This document shows positions 1 through 6,435 of a DNA stretch of 9,643 bases, in pieces (within the stretch, counting starts at the first letter, position 1; every line of letters starts with the position of its first letter). Both the position numbers and the translations under genes were made by a program. This DNA comes from ZCTH02-B3 sp036563895 (GTDB lineage: Bacteria; Bacillota; Bacilli; Paenibacillales; Paenibacillaceae). The notes beneath the pieces were generated by a model. It saw only the letters and a list, made by a program, of their open reading frames with translations. It was not told the origin of the DNA and did not search any database. The stretch is taken from contig DATCLN010000183.1 in NCBI GenBank assembly GCA_036563895.1, positions 1-9,643 on the forward strand, read 5' to 3'.

Positions 1-281
1 ATGAACCATCGGTAAGCCACATTGGTTTCGATTTCCTTGATGGTTTGGCGCATGGAACGGATGCCGAACAGATACTGGATGAGGACGATTTTGATGAGGA
101 CAACCGGATCGATGCTGGGACGGCCGTTATCTTCGCAGTAAAGATCTTCGACAAGGTCGTAGATGAAACTGAAGTCGATGGCTTGGTCGATTTTGCGGAC
201 GAGGTGGTCTTCGGGGACCAGTTCTTCCAGCGAAACAAGGGAAATTTGGGTTCTGCCATCAAGGCTGGTTTTACGGAGCAA
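1..281 (-). CDS. IS transposase, N-terminal part (DUF772-type, IS1182/IS5-like), cut by window edge
   Basis: Read on the minus strand this gives about 93 residues starting LLRKTSLDGRTQISLVSLEE, followed by residues typical of the DUF772 transposase N-terminal domain: LVPEDHLVRKID, then NGRPSIDPVVLIK, then LFGIRSMRQTIKEIE and AYRWF. The start is TTG at 281-279, because an in-frame stop lies at 290-288 and an AGGAG ribosome site lies at 295-291, 9 nt upstream. The DDE catalytic domain would lie beyond position 1, so activity cannot be judged. In this family the N-terminal helical region binds the element ends. No terminal inverted repeat could be identified, so the boundary of the element to the right of the gene is unknown. 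Its lower GC content relative to the genes to the right fits a mobile element. Assignment to IS1182 rather than a related family is tentative; that it is a transposase is secure. Confidence 0.85.
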   Translation of the reverse strand, partial: MLRKTSLDGRTQISLVSLEELVPEDHLVRKIDQAIDFSFIYDLVEDLYCEDNGRPSIDPVVLIKIVLIQYLFGIRSMRQTIKEIETNVAYRWF

Positions 282-305
282 GGCGGATCACTCCTGTGTA
301 TGTAC

Positions 306-321
306 TACATATAATATACCA
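306..321 (-). promoter_or_regulatory. Putative transposase promoter, extended -10
   Basis: On the minus strand TGG precedes TATATT (318-313), an extended -10 of the TGn type. No good -35 is visible 17 nt upstream. Transcription would start near 306, about 12 nt before the AGGAG site. The segment is strongly AT-rich, so other -10 choices (TATTAT at 316-311) are possible. Confidence 0.35.
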
Positions 322-357
322 TATTAACGCGGTGAATGGATAAAGAATTAAACGAAT

Positions 358-393
358 AAAAAAGACTGCCGACAAGGGGTTTGTCGACAGTCT
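358..393 (-). terminator. Rho-independent terminator for leftward transcription, upstream of the transposase
   Basis: Arms 363-375 and 381-393 form a 13-bp stem with a 5-nt loop (376-380). In the minus-strand RNA the one non-Watson-Crick position is a G-U pair, and the stem is followed by six U from the A run at 358-363. It would stop transcripts entering the transposase gene from the zwf side. In the plus-strand RNA the same position is an A-C mismatch and no U run follows, so the direction is clear. Confidence 0.7.
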
Positions 394-395
394 GG

Positions 396-428
396 GATTG
401 CCGACACTCCTTGTCGGCAATCTTTTTT
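396..428 (+). terminator. Rho-independent terminator for rightward transcription
   Basis: A perfect 11-bp stem GATTGCCGACA (396-406) / TGTCGGCAATC (412-422) with loop CTCCT and six T (423-428). It would stop rightward transcription before the zwf leader. It lies 2 nt from the opposed terminator at 358-393 and shares the core GCCGACA/TGTCGGC with it. Confidence 0.8.
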
Positions 429-590
429 ACGGCGGTCTGCGTAGTATCGCTCACGAGATGCTTCTCGCGGGACAACGGAGCCGGATCGAAGCCGACGGTG
501 ACCGGGCATGCGACTGATAAGAAAATATTAGGAACCCGCTAAAAATACGTTATATTTTCAACCGAGGAAACGACATAGCAATCCCTGTAA
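429..590. other. Intergenic stretch, no gene seen
   Basis: The gap between transposase and zwf is 400 nt. Apart from the transposase promoter, the two terminators and the zwf leader, I see no gene. One frame (about 431-519) stays open but has no start or ribosome site and resembles nothing I recognise. A short hairpin, CGAGA (454-458) / TCTCG (463-467), is too weak to call. From about 515 to 610 the sequence becomes AT-rich, as expected near a promoter. Confidence 0.5.
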
Positions 591-611
591 GATTGTGTTA
601 AACTACTTGCG
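576..611 (+). promoter_or_regulatory. Candidate zwf promoter (extended -10)
   Basis: TGT followed by TAAACT (599-604) resembles an extended -10. A weak -35, TAGCAA (576-581, 3 of 6 matches), lies 17 nt upstream. Transcription would start near 611, leaving a leader of about 77 nt. The AT-rich TATATT at 551-556 is an alternative. Low certainty. Confidence 0.3.
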
Positions 612-687
612 TAATACCCAACCGGGGAAATGGCGGAAATCTTCAATCCTTAGGCAAGGGAGTATATAAGGAGCCGTGGCGGTTGGC

Positions 688-2235
688 ATGAGGGAACCCG
701 CAGCAGGAAACGCGACCTACTTCATCTTCGGCGCGACGGGGGATCTGGCAAAACGCAAGCTGTTCCCCGCGCTTTACAGTCTGTACCGGGAAGGCAAGCT
801 CGGCGAACGCTTCGCGGTCATCGGCCTCGCCAGAAGGCCGCGCACGGAGGAGGAGTTTCGCGGAGACGTCCTCCGTTCGATCCGCGAGTTTTGCCGTTAC
901 AAGCCGGAAAGCACCCAGGAATGGGACCGGTTTGCCGCGCATTTTACCTACCAGTCGCTGGACATCGGCAATCTGGAGGGCTTCCGTGCGCTTCGCGGAC
1001 TTGCCGAAGAGGTTGAAAACCGTTTCAACATCGGCGGCAACCGCCTGTTCTATCTCGCATTGGCGCCGGAGCTGTTCGGCACCGTTTCGCGCAACCTGAA
1101 GGAAGGCGGCATGCTGGAGTCGTCGGGCTGGCACCGGCTGATCATCGAGAAGCCGTTCGGCTACGACTATGTATCGGCCAAGAAGCTGAACGAAGAGATC
1201 CGCCAGGTGTTCCGGGAAGAAGAAATCTTCCGGATCGACCACTATCTCGGCAAGGAAATGGTGCAGAACATCGAGGTGATCCGGTTTTCCAACGGCTTTT
1301 TCGAGCCGCTGTGGAACCATCGCCATATCGCCAACGTGCAGATCACCCTGGCCGAGACCGTCGGCATCGAGGACCGGGGCGCATATTACGAGAATTCCGG
1401 CGCGCTGCGGGACATGGTGCAGAACCACCTGCTCCAGATGCTGACGATGATCGCGATGGAGCCGCCCAGCCGGCTGGATCCCGAAGACATCCGGGACGAG
1501 AAGGTCAAGGTGTTGCGCTCCATCCGGCCGTTCCGGTCGCCGGACGACGTGATGCGCCGCGTGGTGCGCGGGCAGTACGCCGCCGGCATGCGGAACGGCA
1601 AGCCGCTCAAGGGGTATCGCGAAGAGGACAAGGTGGCTCCCGACTCGCAGACGGAGACGTTTTTCGCCGCGCGGATGTTCGTGGACAACTTCCGCTGGGC
1701 GGGAGTGCCGTTTTACGTGCGGACCGGCAAGCGCCTGCCGGTGAAGGCGACGGAGATCGTCATCGAGTTCAAAAACGCGCCGGACAACGTCCTGTTCGCC
1801 AAGCGCCAGGTGCTGCAGCCGAACCTGCTCGTCATCCGCATCAATCCGATGGAAGGCATCTACATCAAGATCAACGCCAAAAAGCCCGGCAACGAGCCGC
1901 TCATCCAGCCCGTGGCCATGGAGTTTTGCCAGAGCAACCAGATCGGCATCAACACGCCGGAAGCCTACGAGCGACTGCTGCACGACGCGGCGCGGGGCGA
2001 CTCCACCTATTTCACCCGCTGGGACGAACTGGCGGCGGCCTGGAAGCTGGTGGATCCCATCGCCGAGGCCTGGCGGGAAAACGCGGGTCCCCTGTATTTC
2101 TACCCGGCCGGATCCTGGGGTCCGCTGGAGGCGGAGAAGCTGCTCCGCGACGACGGTTACCATTGGTGGCCGGTCAACGGGCAGGAGGAAGACAACGTCA
2201 TCTGGGTGAGCAATACCCAGGTGACGGTCAAGTGA
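688..2235 (+). CDS. zwf: Glucose-6-phosphate 1-dehydrogenase
   Basis: Oxidises glucose 6-phosphate to 6-phosphogluconolactone with NADP+ in the cytosol, the entry step of the oxidative pentose phosphate pathway. Visible landmarks are the dinucleotide-binding GATGDLAKRK (residues 15-24), IIEKPFG (152-158), the substrate-binding RIDHYLGKE (182-190) and the catalytic-base histidine in QNHLLQ (His247). The spacing His185-His247 is 62 residues, the same as between the corresponding histidines known in the Leuconostoc enzyme. At 515 aa it is full length for the family and runs without interruption. The start is uncertain: AAGGAG at 668-673 is only 2 nt from an in-frame GTG at 676 and 14 nt from the ATG at 688. 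I chose ATG; the GTG would add four residues. No gnd or pgl gene is adjacent in the window. Confidence 0.96.
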   Translation: MREPAAGNATYFIFGATGDLAKRKLFPALYSLYREGKLGERFAVIGLARRPRTEEEFRGDVLRSIREFCRYKPESTQEWDRFAAHFTYQSLDIGNLEGFRALRGLAEEVENRFNIGGNRLFYLALAPELFGTVSRNLKEGGMLESSGWHRLIIEKPFGYDYVSAKKLNEEIRQVFREEEIFRIDHYLGKEMVQNIEVIRFSNGFFEPLWNHRHIANVQITLAETVGIEDRGAYYENSGALRDMVQNHLLQMLTMIAMEPPSRLDPEDIRDEKVKVLRSIRPFRSPDDVMRRVVRGQYAAGMRNGKPLKGYREEDKVAPDSQTETFFAARMFVDNFRWAGVPFYVRTGKRLPVKATEIVIEFKNAPDNVLFAKRQVLQPNLLVIRINPMEGIYIKINAKKPGNEPLIQPVAMEFCQSNQIGINTPEAYERLLHDAARGDSTYFTRWDELAAAWKLVDPIAEAWRENAGPLYFYPAGSWGPLEAEKLLRDDGYHWWPVNGQEEDNVIWVSNTQVTVK

Positions 2236-2283
2236 CGCGTTGCCTGCGGTGAATCGACGTGTTGTCTCCGACGAAGCGGATCG

Positions 2284-2321
2284 CCCCGGCTACCCGCCGC
2301 GGATGGCGGAGGCCGGGGTTT
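2284..2321 (+). terminator. GC-rich hairpin after zwf, possible weak terminator
   Basis: CCCCGGC (2284-2290) pairs with GCCGGGG (2312-2318), with an inner CCGCC/GGCGG stem. Only three T follow, so termination would be partial at best and some read-through into the cyclase gene is likely. Confidence 0.4.
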
Positions 2322-2347
2322 GAATGTGTTTGCGGGAGGTTGAGAAG

Positions 2348-2968
2348 ATGCCCAGAATCTATGACATCTCCATGACCATCCATGAAGGCATGCAGGTGTG
2401 GAAAAACTACGATCACAAAAAGCCGAAGATCGTCAACGTGCAAAACCACGACATGGGCAGACCCCACGAGAGCCGCATCGACATCGACGTGCACTGCGGC
2501 ACCCATGTGGACGCCCCGCTGCACATGATTCCCGGCGGGGCGACCATTGACACCATCGGCCTGGAGCGTCTCGTCGGCCCGGCGCGGGTGCTCGATCTGA
2601 CCGGCGCCGCGGACTGCATCACGCGGGAACATCTGGAGCCTTTCGCGCCGCTAAAGGGCGAGCGCATCCTGCTCAAGACGCGCTGCTCGTTCAGCGACGA
2701 GTTCGACGCGGAATTCCCCTTTGTGCGGGAGGACGCCGCCCGCTACCTGGCAGCGTGCGGCGTGTCCCTCGTCGGCGTGGATTCCCTCGGCATCGAGCGC
2801 GCCCAGCCGGAGTATCCGACGCACCGGACGCTCATGCGCCACGACATCATCGTGGTGGAAGGCCTGCGCCTGAAGGATGTGGAGCCGGGCCCGTACTGGC
2901 TGGTGATTGCGCCGTTGAAACTCACGGGCATCGACGCCGCGCCGGCCCGGGCGTTTCTGATCGGCTGA
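2348..2968 (+). CDS. Cyclase family protein, KynB-like metal-dependent hydrolase
   Basis: A 206-aa protein of the cyclase/arylformamidase (KynB) superfamily, whose best-known members hydrolyse N-formylkynurenine using a two-metal site. The signature HCGTHVDAPLH spans residues 49-59, supplying His49, His53, Asp55 and His59. His159 and Glu171, in the THRTLMRH...VVEGL segment, match the second half of the metal site seen in bacterial KynB. Start: ATG 2348 with GGGAGG at 2334-2339 (8 nt spacing); a TTG start at 2324 would have no ribosome site. No signal peptide is seen, so it is probably cytosolic. No kynA or kynU neighbour is present; it lies between zwf and prfC, so the substrate cannot be inferred from context. 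The family also includes isatin hydrolases and other amide or lactone hydrolases. Fold and metal chemistry are confident; kynurenine formamidase activity is not. Confidence 0.85.
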   Translation: MPRIYDISMTIHEGMQVWKNYDHKKPKIVNVQNHDMGRPHESRIDIDVHCGTHVDAPLHMIPGGATIDTIGLERLVGPARVLDLTGAADCITREHLEPFAPLKGERILLKTRCSFSDEFDAEFPFVREDAARYLAACGVSLVGVDSLGIERAQPEYPTHRTLMRHDIIVVEGLRLKDVEPGPYWLVIAPLKLTGIDAAPARAFLIG

Positions 2969-3020
2969 CGAAAGAAAACGAACAAGGCTTTCAAAGGCTT
3001 TCATCAGATGCAAAGTGATG

Positions 3021-3057
3021 AAATCGGGTTCGAATGTGTGCAAGAACCCGATTTTTT
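3021..3057 (+). terminator. Rho-independent terminator after the cyclase gene
   Basis: AAATCGGGTTC (3021-3031) pairs perfectly with GAACCCGATTT (3044-3054), with a 12-nt loop and a T run at 3052-3057. A second hairpin, TTTCATCA (2999-3006) / TGATGAAA (3016-3023), lies immediately upstream and overlaps its foot by three bases. Confidence 0.85.
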
Positions 3058-3143
3058 GTGCGCTCATGTTTCCGCCCCGCGCCGTTTCGGAAATCCATGG
3101 ATAATGTAACGGGCGTCCGCCGGGCTTTCAAGCACGCCATCTG

Positions 3144-3159
3144 TGGTATAATGGTGTGC
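3144..3159 (+). promoter_or_regulatory. prfC promoter, extended -10
   Basis: TGG directly before a perfect TATAAT (3147-3152) gives an extended -10 of the TRTGn type. The -35 region is weak (CTTTCA at 3125-3130, 16 nt spacer). Transcription would start near 3159, about 45 nt before the ATG. The surrounding 15-mer recurs exactly before the cupin gene. Confidence 0.75.
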
Positions 3160-3203
3160 GTCATGCTTGCGAGAACCCGGAACCGGGACGGAAAGGAACG
3201 GCG

Positions 3204-4796
3204 ATGAAAGGTTTGGCGACGGATCACGAAACGCTTGCGAAGGAAGTGGCGAGGCGCCGCACCTTCGCCATCATTTCCCACCCCGACGCGGGGAAAACGA
3301 CGCTGACGGAGAAGCTGCTGCTGTTCGGCGGGGCGATTCACCTCGCCGGCGCGGTCAAGGCGCGCAAGGCGGCCCGCTACGCCACCAGCGACTGGATGGA
3401 GATCGAGAAGCAGCGGGGAATTTCCGTCACGTCCTCGGTGATGCATTTCGAATACAACGGCTACCGCGTCAACATCCTCGACACCCCGGGCCACCAGGAT
3501 TTCAGCGAAGACACGTACCGCACCCTGACGGCGGCCGACAGCGCGGTGATGCTCATCGACTGCGCCAAGGGCGTCGAGGCCCAGACGATCAAGCTGTTTC
3601 AGGTGTGCCGCCGGCGCGGCATTCCGATTTTCACCTTCATCAACAAACTGGACCGGGAAGGCCGGCCGCCTCTCGACCTGCTGGAGGAGATCGAGCGGGT
3701 GCTCGGCATCCGCTCGGTGCCGATGAACTGGCCCATCGGCATGGGGCGCTCCCTGCGGGGCGTCTACGACCGCATGGAAAAGCGTGTGGAACTCTACGAA
3801 GAAGGCGGCGGTCGCGGCATCCGGGTGGTGCCCGTGCAGGGCGGCGATGATCCGGCCATTCGCGAAGTGGCCGGCGAAGAGCTGGCGGAGCAGCTGGCGC
3901 AGGAGCTGGAGCTGCTCGACGTCGCCGGCGACCCCTTCGACCATGGGAAGGTGCTGGCCGGAGAGCTTACGCCGGTCTTTTTCGGCAGCGCCATCAACAA
4001 CTTCGGGGTGCAGACGTTTCTGGAAAATTTCCTGCGCCTGGCGCCGCCTCCGGGGCCGCGCCGGAGCGCGGACGGGCCGGTGGAGCCGACGGACGGAAGG
4101 TTTTCGGGGTACATTTTCAAAATCCAGGCGAACATGAACCCGCAGCATCGCGACCGGATCGCGTTCCTGCGCATCTGTTCGGGGCGGTTCCAGAGGGGCA
4201 TGACCGTCCGCCACGTGCGGGCGGGACGGGAGATCAAGCTGTCGCAGCCGCAGCAGTTTCTGGCGCAGGAGCGGGAAATCGTGGAGGAGGCGTATCCCGG
4301 GGACATCATCGGTCTGTTCGATCCGGGCATTTTCCGGCTGGGGGACAGCCTGAGCGAGGGACGGGACGTCGTGTTCGGGGAACTGCCCACATTTTCCCCG
4401 GAAATGTTCGCCAGGCTCGCCATGAAGAACGCCATGAAGCACAAGCAGTATCAAAAAGGGCTGGCGCAGCTCGCGGAGGAAGGAACGGTGCAGGTGTTCC
4501 GCACGACCGGGCCCGTCGAAGAGACCATCCTCGGCGTCGTCGGACAGCTGCAGTTCGACGTGTTCGAGTACCGGATGAAGCACGAATACGGCGTGGAGCT
4601 GGAGATGACGCGCATGCCCTACCGTTTCGCCCGCTGGGTGGAAGCGGAGAAGGTGGATCCGAGCCTGTTCCGGATCAATTCGACCCTTGTCCGGGACAAG
4701 GACGGCAACCCCGTGGCGCTGTTCGAAAACGAATACGCGATGCGCACGGCGATGGAGCGGATGCCGAACGCCCGCTTCCTGGAAACGGCACCGTAG
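3204..4796 (+). CDS. prfC: Peptide chain release factor 3 (RF3)
   Basis: A translational GTPase that removes RF1 or RF2 from the ribosome after peptide release. GTPase motifs are in order: G1 SHPDAGKTT (residues 25-33), switch region RGISVTSS (71-78), G3 DTPGHQD (93-99), G4 NKLD (147-150). The domain 2 and C-terminal RF3 regions follow, ending with the segment MRTAMERMPNARF. At 530 aa it matches the usual RF3 length of about 530. Start: ATG 3204 with AAAGGA at 3192-3197 (6 nt spacing). An in-frame upstream start at 3156 would put the TSS at or inside the coding region and has no ribosome site. It is a single-gene unit with its own promoter and terminator. EF-G and tetracycline-protection proteins are related, but the SHPDAGKTT motif and DTPGHQDFSEDTYR segment are RF3-specific. 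Confidence 0.97.
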   Translation: MKGLATDHETLAKEVARRRTFAIISHPDAGKTTLTEKLLLFGGAIHLAGAVKARKAARYATSDWMEIEKQRGISVTSSVMHFEYNGYRVNILDTPGHQDFSEDTYRTLTAADSAVMLIDCAKGVEAQTIKLFQVCRRRGIPIFTFINKLDREGRPPLDLLEEIERVLGIRSVPMNWPIGMGRSLRGVYDRMEKRVELYEEGGGRGIRVVPVQGGDDPAIREVAGEELAEQLAQELELLDVAGDPFDHGKVLAGELTPVFFGSAINNFGVQTFLENFLRLAPPPGPRRSADGPVEPTDGRFSGYIFKIQANMNPQHRDRIAFLRICSGRFQRGMTVRHVRAGREIKLSQPQQFLAQEREIVEEAYPGDIIGLFDPGIFRLGDSLSEGRDVVFGELPTFSPEMFARLAMKNAMKHKQYQKGLAQLAEEGTVQVFRTTGPVEETILGVVGQLQFDVFEYRMKHEYGVELEMTRMPYRFARWVEAEKVDPSLFRINSTLVRDKDGNPVALFENEYAMRTAMERMPNARFLETAP

Positions 4797-4799
4797 GAA

Positions 4800-4830
4800 G
4801 CCGCGGCCGCGGCTGCCTGCGGCGTTTTTT
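4800..4830 (+). terminator. GC-rich rho-independent terminator after prfC
   Basis: Begins 3 nt after the prfC stop. A 14-nt perfect palindrome, GCCGCGGCCGCGGC (4800-4813, contains a NotI site), is followed by GCGGC (4819-4823), which can pair with GCCGC at 4806-4810 or 4800-4804, then a T run at 4825-4830. Confidence 0.7.
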
Positions 4831-4868
4831 GTCGGGGCGGGGCCAGACCGGCCGCCGGCGTAATCCGG

Positions 4869-4904
4869 TTGTCCCGCGCGGCCCCTCCGGTTACAATGGG
4901 AACA
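4869..4904 (+). promoter_or_regulatory. Sigma-A-type promoter of the phnM-like gene
   Basis: TTGTCC (4869-4874), a 17-nt spacer, and TACAAT (4892-4897), each close to the vegetative consensus. Transcription would start near 4904, about 39 nt before the ATG at 4943. This also argues against a longer protein starting further upstream. Confidence 0.65.
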
Positions 4905-4942
4905 ACAAGCCATTTGGACAGGGAAGGAAGTCGCGGGCGAAA

Positions 4943-6130
4943 ATGGGCCGTTTGTTCGTGCGCGGAGGACGGGTTGTGTTGCCGGACGGGGTGGCGGAAG
5001 CGGATGTGGCGTCCGAAGACGGGCGCATCACGGCCATCGGACCGGATGCCGCCCGGGACGCGGGGAGCCGGCCGGACGACCGGATCGTGAACGCTTCCGG
5101 CAAATGGGTGCTGCCCGGCCTGGTCGATCTCCATTGCGACGCCATCGAGAAGGAAGCGGAACCGCGGCCAAACACGATTTTTCCGCTGGAACTGGCGTTT
5201 CTGGAATTTGAAAAGAAGCTGGCCGGACACGGCATCACGACGATGCTGCATTCGCTTTCGTTGGGCACCGGCCTCAGCCTGCGCGGGCAGCATCTGGTCG
5301 AAGAGATGGTCGGATGCATCCTGGCGCTCCGCAAGGAACGGGCGATGATCCGCCACGGCATTCATCTGCGCTACGAGGTGTCGAACCTGGCGGGCTTTCC
5401 CCTGGCCAAGCGGCTGATCGAGGAAGGCGCCGTGGATCTGTTTTCCCTGATGGATCACGCGCCCGGCGTGGGCCAGTACAAAAAGCCGGGTTCCTTCGAA
5501 CGCTACATCATGAAAAACCAGGGCGTCACCGTGGACGAGGCGGCCAGGATCGTGGAGGAGCTGCAGGAGCGGAGGCGGCAGGTGGACCCGAACCGGCTGC
5601 GGGAGCTGACCGACATCGCCGCGGCGCGGGGCGTGACCGTCGCGTCCCATGACGACGATTCCCACGCGGCGGTGGAGAAATCGCTGTCGTTCCGCGCGCG
5701 CATCTGCGAGTTTCCCCTCGACCTGGAGACGGCGGCCTACGCCCGCCGGCGCGGCATGGACGTGGCCGTCGGCGCGCCCAACGTGGTGCGCGGCGGTTCC
5801 CACGACGGGAATCTCAAGGCCTTCGACGCGGTGATGGCCGGAGCGGCCAACATCCTTTGTTCCGACTACCATCCCGCCTCGCTCCTGCACGCGCTGTTCA
5901 TCCTGCACCGGCACGGGATGCCCATGCACGAGGCGGCGGCCCTGGCCAGCCTCCATCCCGCCCGGGCGATCGGGCGGGACGGCGAGGTCGGGTCCCTCGA
6001 GCCCGGCAAACGCGCCGATCTCATCGTCGTGCGGGAAGTGCGCGGCTGGCCCCTGGTCGTCTGCACCGCCGTCAACGGCACCGTCGTCCACCAAAGCCGG
6101 GACATGTCCGGCCATGACGGCAATTTCTAG
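4943..6130 (+). CDS. phnM: PhnM-like amidohydrolase (ribose 1-methylphosphonate 5-triphosphate diphosphatase family)
   Basis: A 395-aa amidohydrolase. PhnM of the C-P lyase pathway releases pyrophosphate from alpha-D-ribose 1-methylphosphonate 5-triphosphate. Landmarks are DLHCDAIEKE (62-71), which has the H-x-D in place of the H-x-H of most amidohydrolases as in known PhnM, SHDDD (235-239), the PhnM-characteristic APNVVRGGSHDGN (278-290), CSDYHP (306-311), and a C-terminal GSLEPGKRADLIVV segment that closes the metallo-hydrolase fold. Start: ATG 4943, with a GGGAAGGAAG ribosome site at 4921-4930 at a somewhat long spacing; a TTG at 4829 lies inside the prfC terminator and is unlikely. No other phn gene is in the window. 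It ends in a CTAG shared with the convergent sspI. Family assignment is strong; physiological substrate is inferred. Confidence 0.88.
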   Translation: MGRLFVRGGRVVLPDGVAEADVASEDGRITAIGPDAARDAGSRPDDRIVNASGKWVLPGLVDLHCDAIEKEAEPRPNTIFPLELAFLEFEKKLAGHGITTMLHSLSLGTGLSLRGQHLVEEMVGCILALRKERAMIRHGIHLRYEVSNLAGFPLAKRLIEEGAVDLFSLMDHAPGVGQYKKPGSFERYIMKNQGVTVDEAARIVEELQERRRQVDPNRLRELTDIAAARGVTVASHDDDSHAAVEKSLSFRARICEFPLDLETAAYARRRGMDVAVGAPNVVRGGSHDGNLKAFDAVMAGAANILCSDYHPASLLHALFILHRHGMPMHEAAALASLHPARAIGRDGEVGSLEPGKRADLIVVREVRGWPLVVCTAVNGTVVHQSRDMSGHDGNF

Positions 6131-6366
6131 CGGGACGCATCCGGCCGGGGCTCCGCCTGTTCGCGGCCCAGGCTTTGGTGCAGGACGGAGATCATCCGAT
6201 CCCGTTCTTCGCTTCCGCTGCCCCGCCAGATGAGCTCGAACAGCACGCCCAGCCCGGGCAGCATCATTTCGGCGTTGCCGACGGAATCCTCGATGATCTC
6301 GCGAAGCTCCGCTTCGCTTTTGTTTTTCACGCGGTTCATGATTGCCTGGCGAAGGTTCAGTTTCAA
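6127..6366 (-). CDS. sspI: Small acid-soluble spore protein SspI
   Basis: A 79-aa protein matching the SspI family: N-terminal LNLRQAIMNRV (residues 3-13) and the family hallmark LPGLGVLFELIW (36-47). Bacillus SspI is about 71 aa; the extra residues here are a charged C-terminal tail. SspI is a minor SASP made late in the forespore and retained in the spore core; its exact role is not settled. Start: TTG at 6366-6364 with a perfect AAGGAGG at 6381-6375 (8 nt spacing). It is transcribed towards phnM and the two stop codons overlap in CTAG (6127-6130). A sigma-G-like promoter lies upstream. This gene is the best evidence that the organism forms endospores. Confidence 0.93.
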   Translation of the reverse strand: MKLNLRQAIMNRVKNKSEAELREIIEDSVGNAEMMLPGLGVLFELIWRGSGSEERDRMISVLHQSLGREQAEPRPDASR

Positions 6367-6397
6367 AGCTTCGGCCTCCTTGGCTTGGCGAAAAGTT

Positions 6398-6435
6398 CCT
6401 GCCTTAGCATGTGCCGGCGCGGCCGGACGTATCCC
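6398..6435 (-). promoter_or_regulatory. Sigma-G/sigma-F-like promoter of sspI
   Basis: On the minus strand GGGATA (6435-6430), an 18-nt spacer, and CATGCTA (6411-6405). The -10 fits the forespore consensus CATnCTA exactly and the -35 matches TGmATA at four of six positions; 17-18 nt is the usual spacing. Transcription would start near 6398, about 17 nt before the ribosome site. sspI of B. subtilis is sigma-G dependent. Confidence 0.6.

Noticed and set aside
45..314. Plus-strand 89-codon frame at the left edge
   Set aside because: The opposite strand encodes a clear DUF772-type transposase N-terminus with start and ribosome site; the acidic plus-strand translation is its mirror.
282..675. Terminal inverted repeat of the insertion sequence
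   Set aside because: Only one end of the element is in the window, so no repeat pair can be compared. The hairpins at 363-422 are better explained as terminators.
643..2163. Long minus-strand open frame opposite zwf (506 codons)
   Set aside because: Lies antisense to an unmistakable zwf. Open frames opposite GC-rich genes are common, and the translation has no recognisable domain.
2991..4913. Long minus-strand open frame opposite prfC (640 codons)
   Set aside because: Antisense to RF3, rich in Arg, His and Pro as expected from reversed GC-rich codons, and it runs through the terminators on both sides.
4619..6115. Minus-strand open frame opposite phnM
   Set aside because: Antisense to phnM and extends across the prfC terminator and into prfC; no family resemblance.
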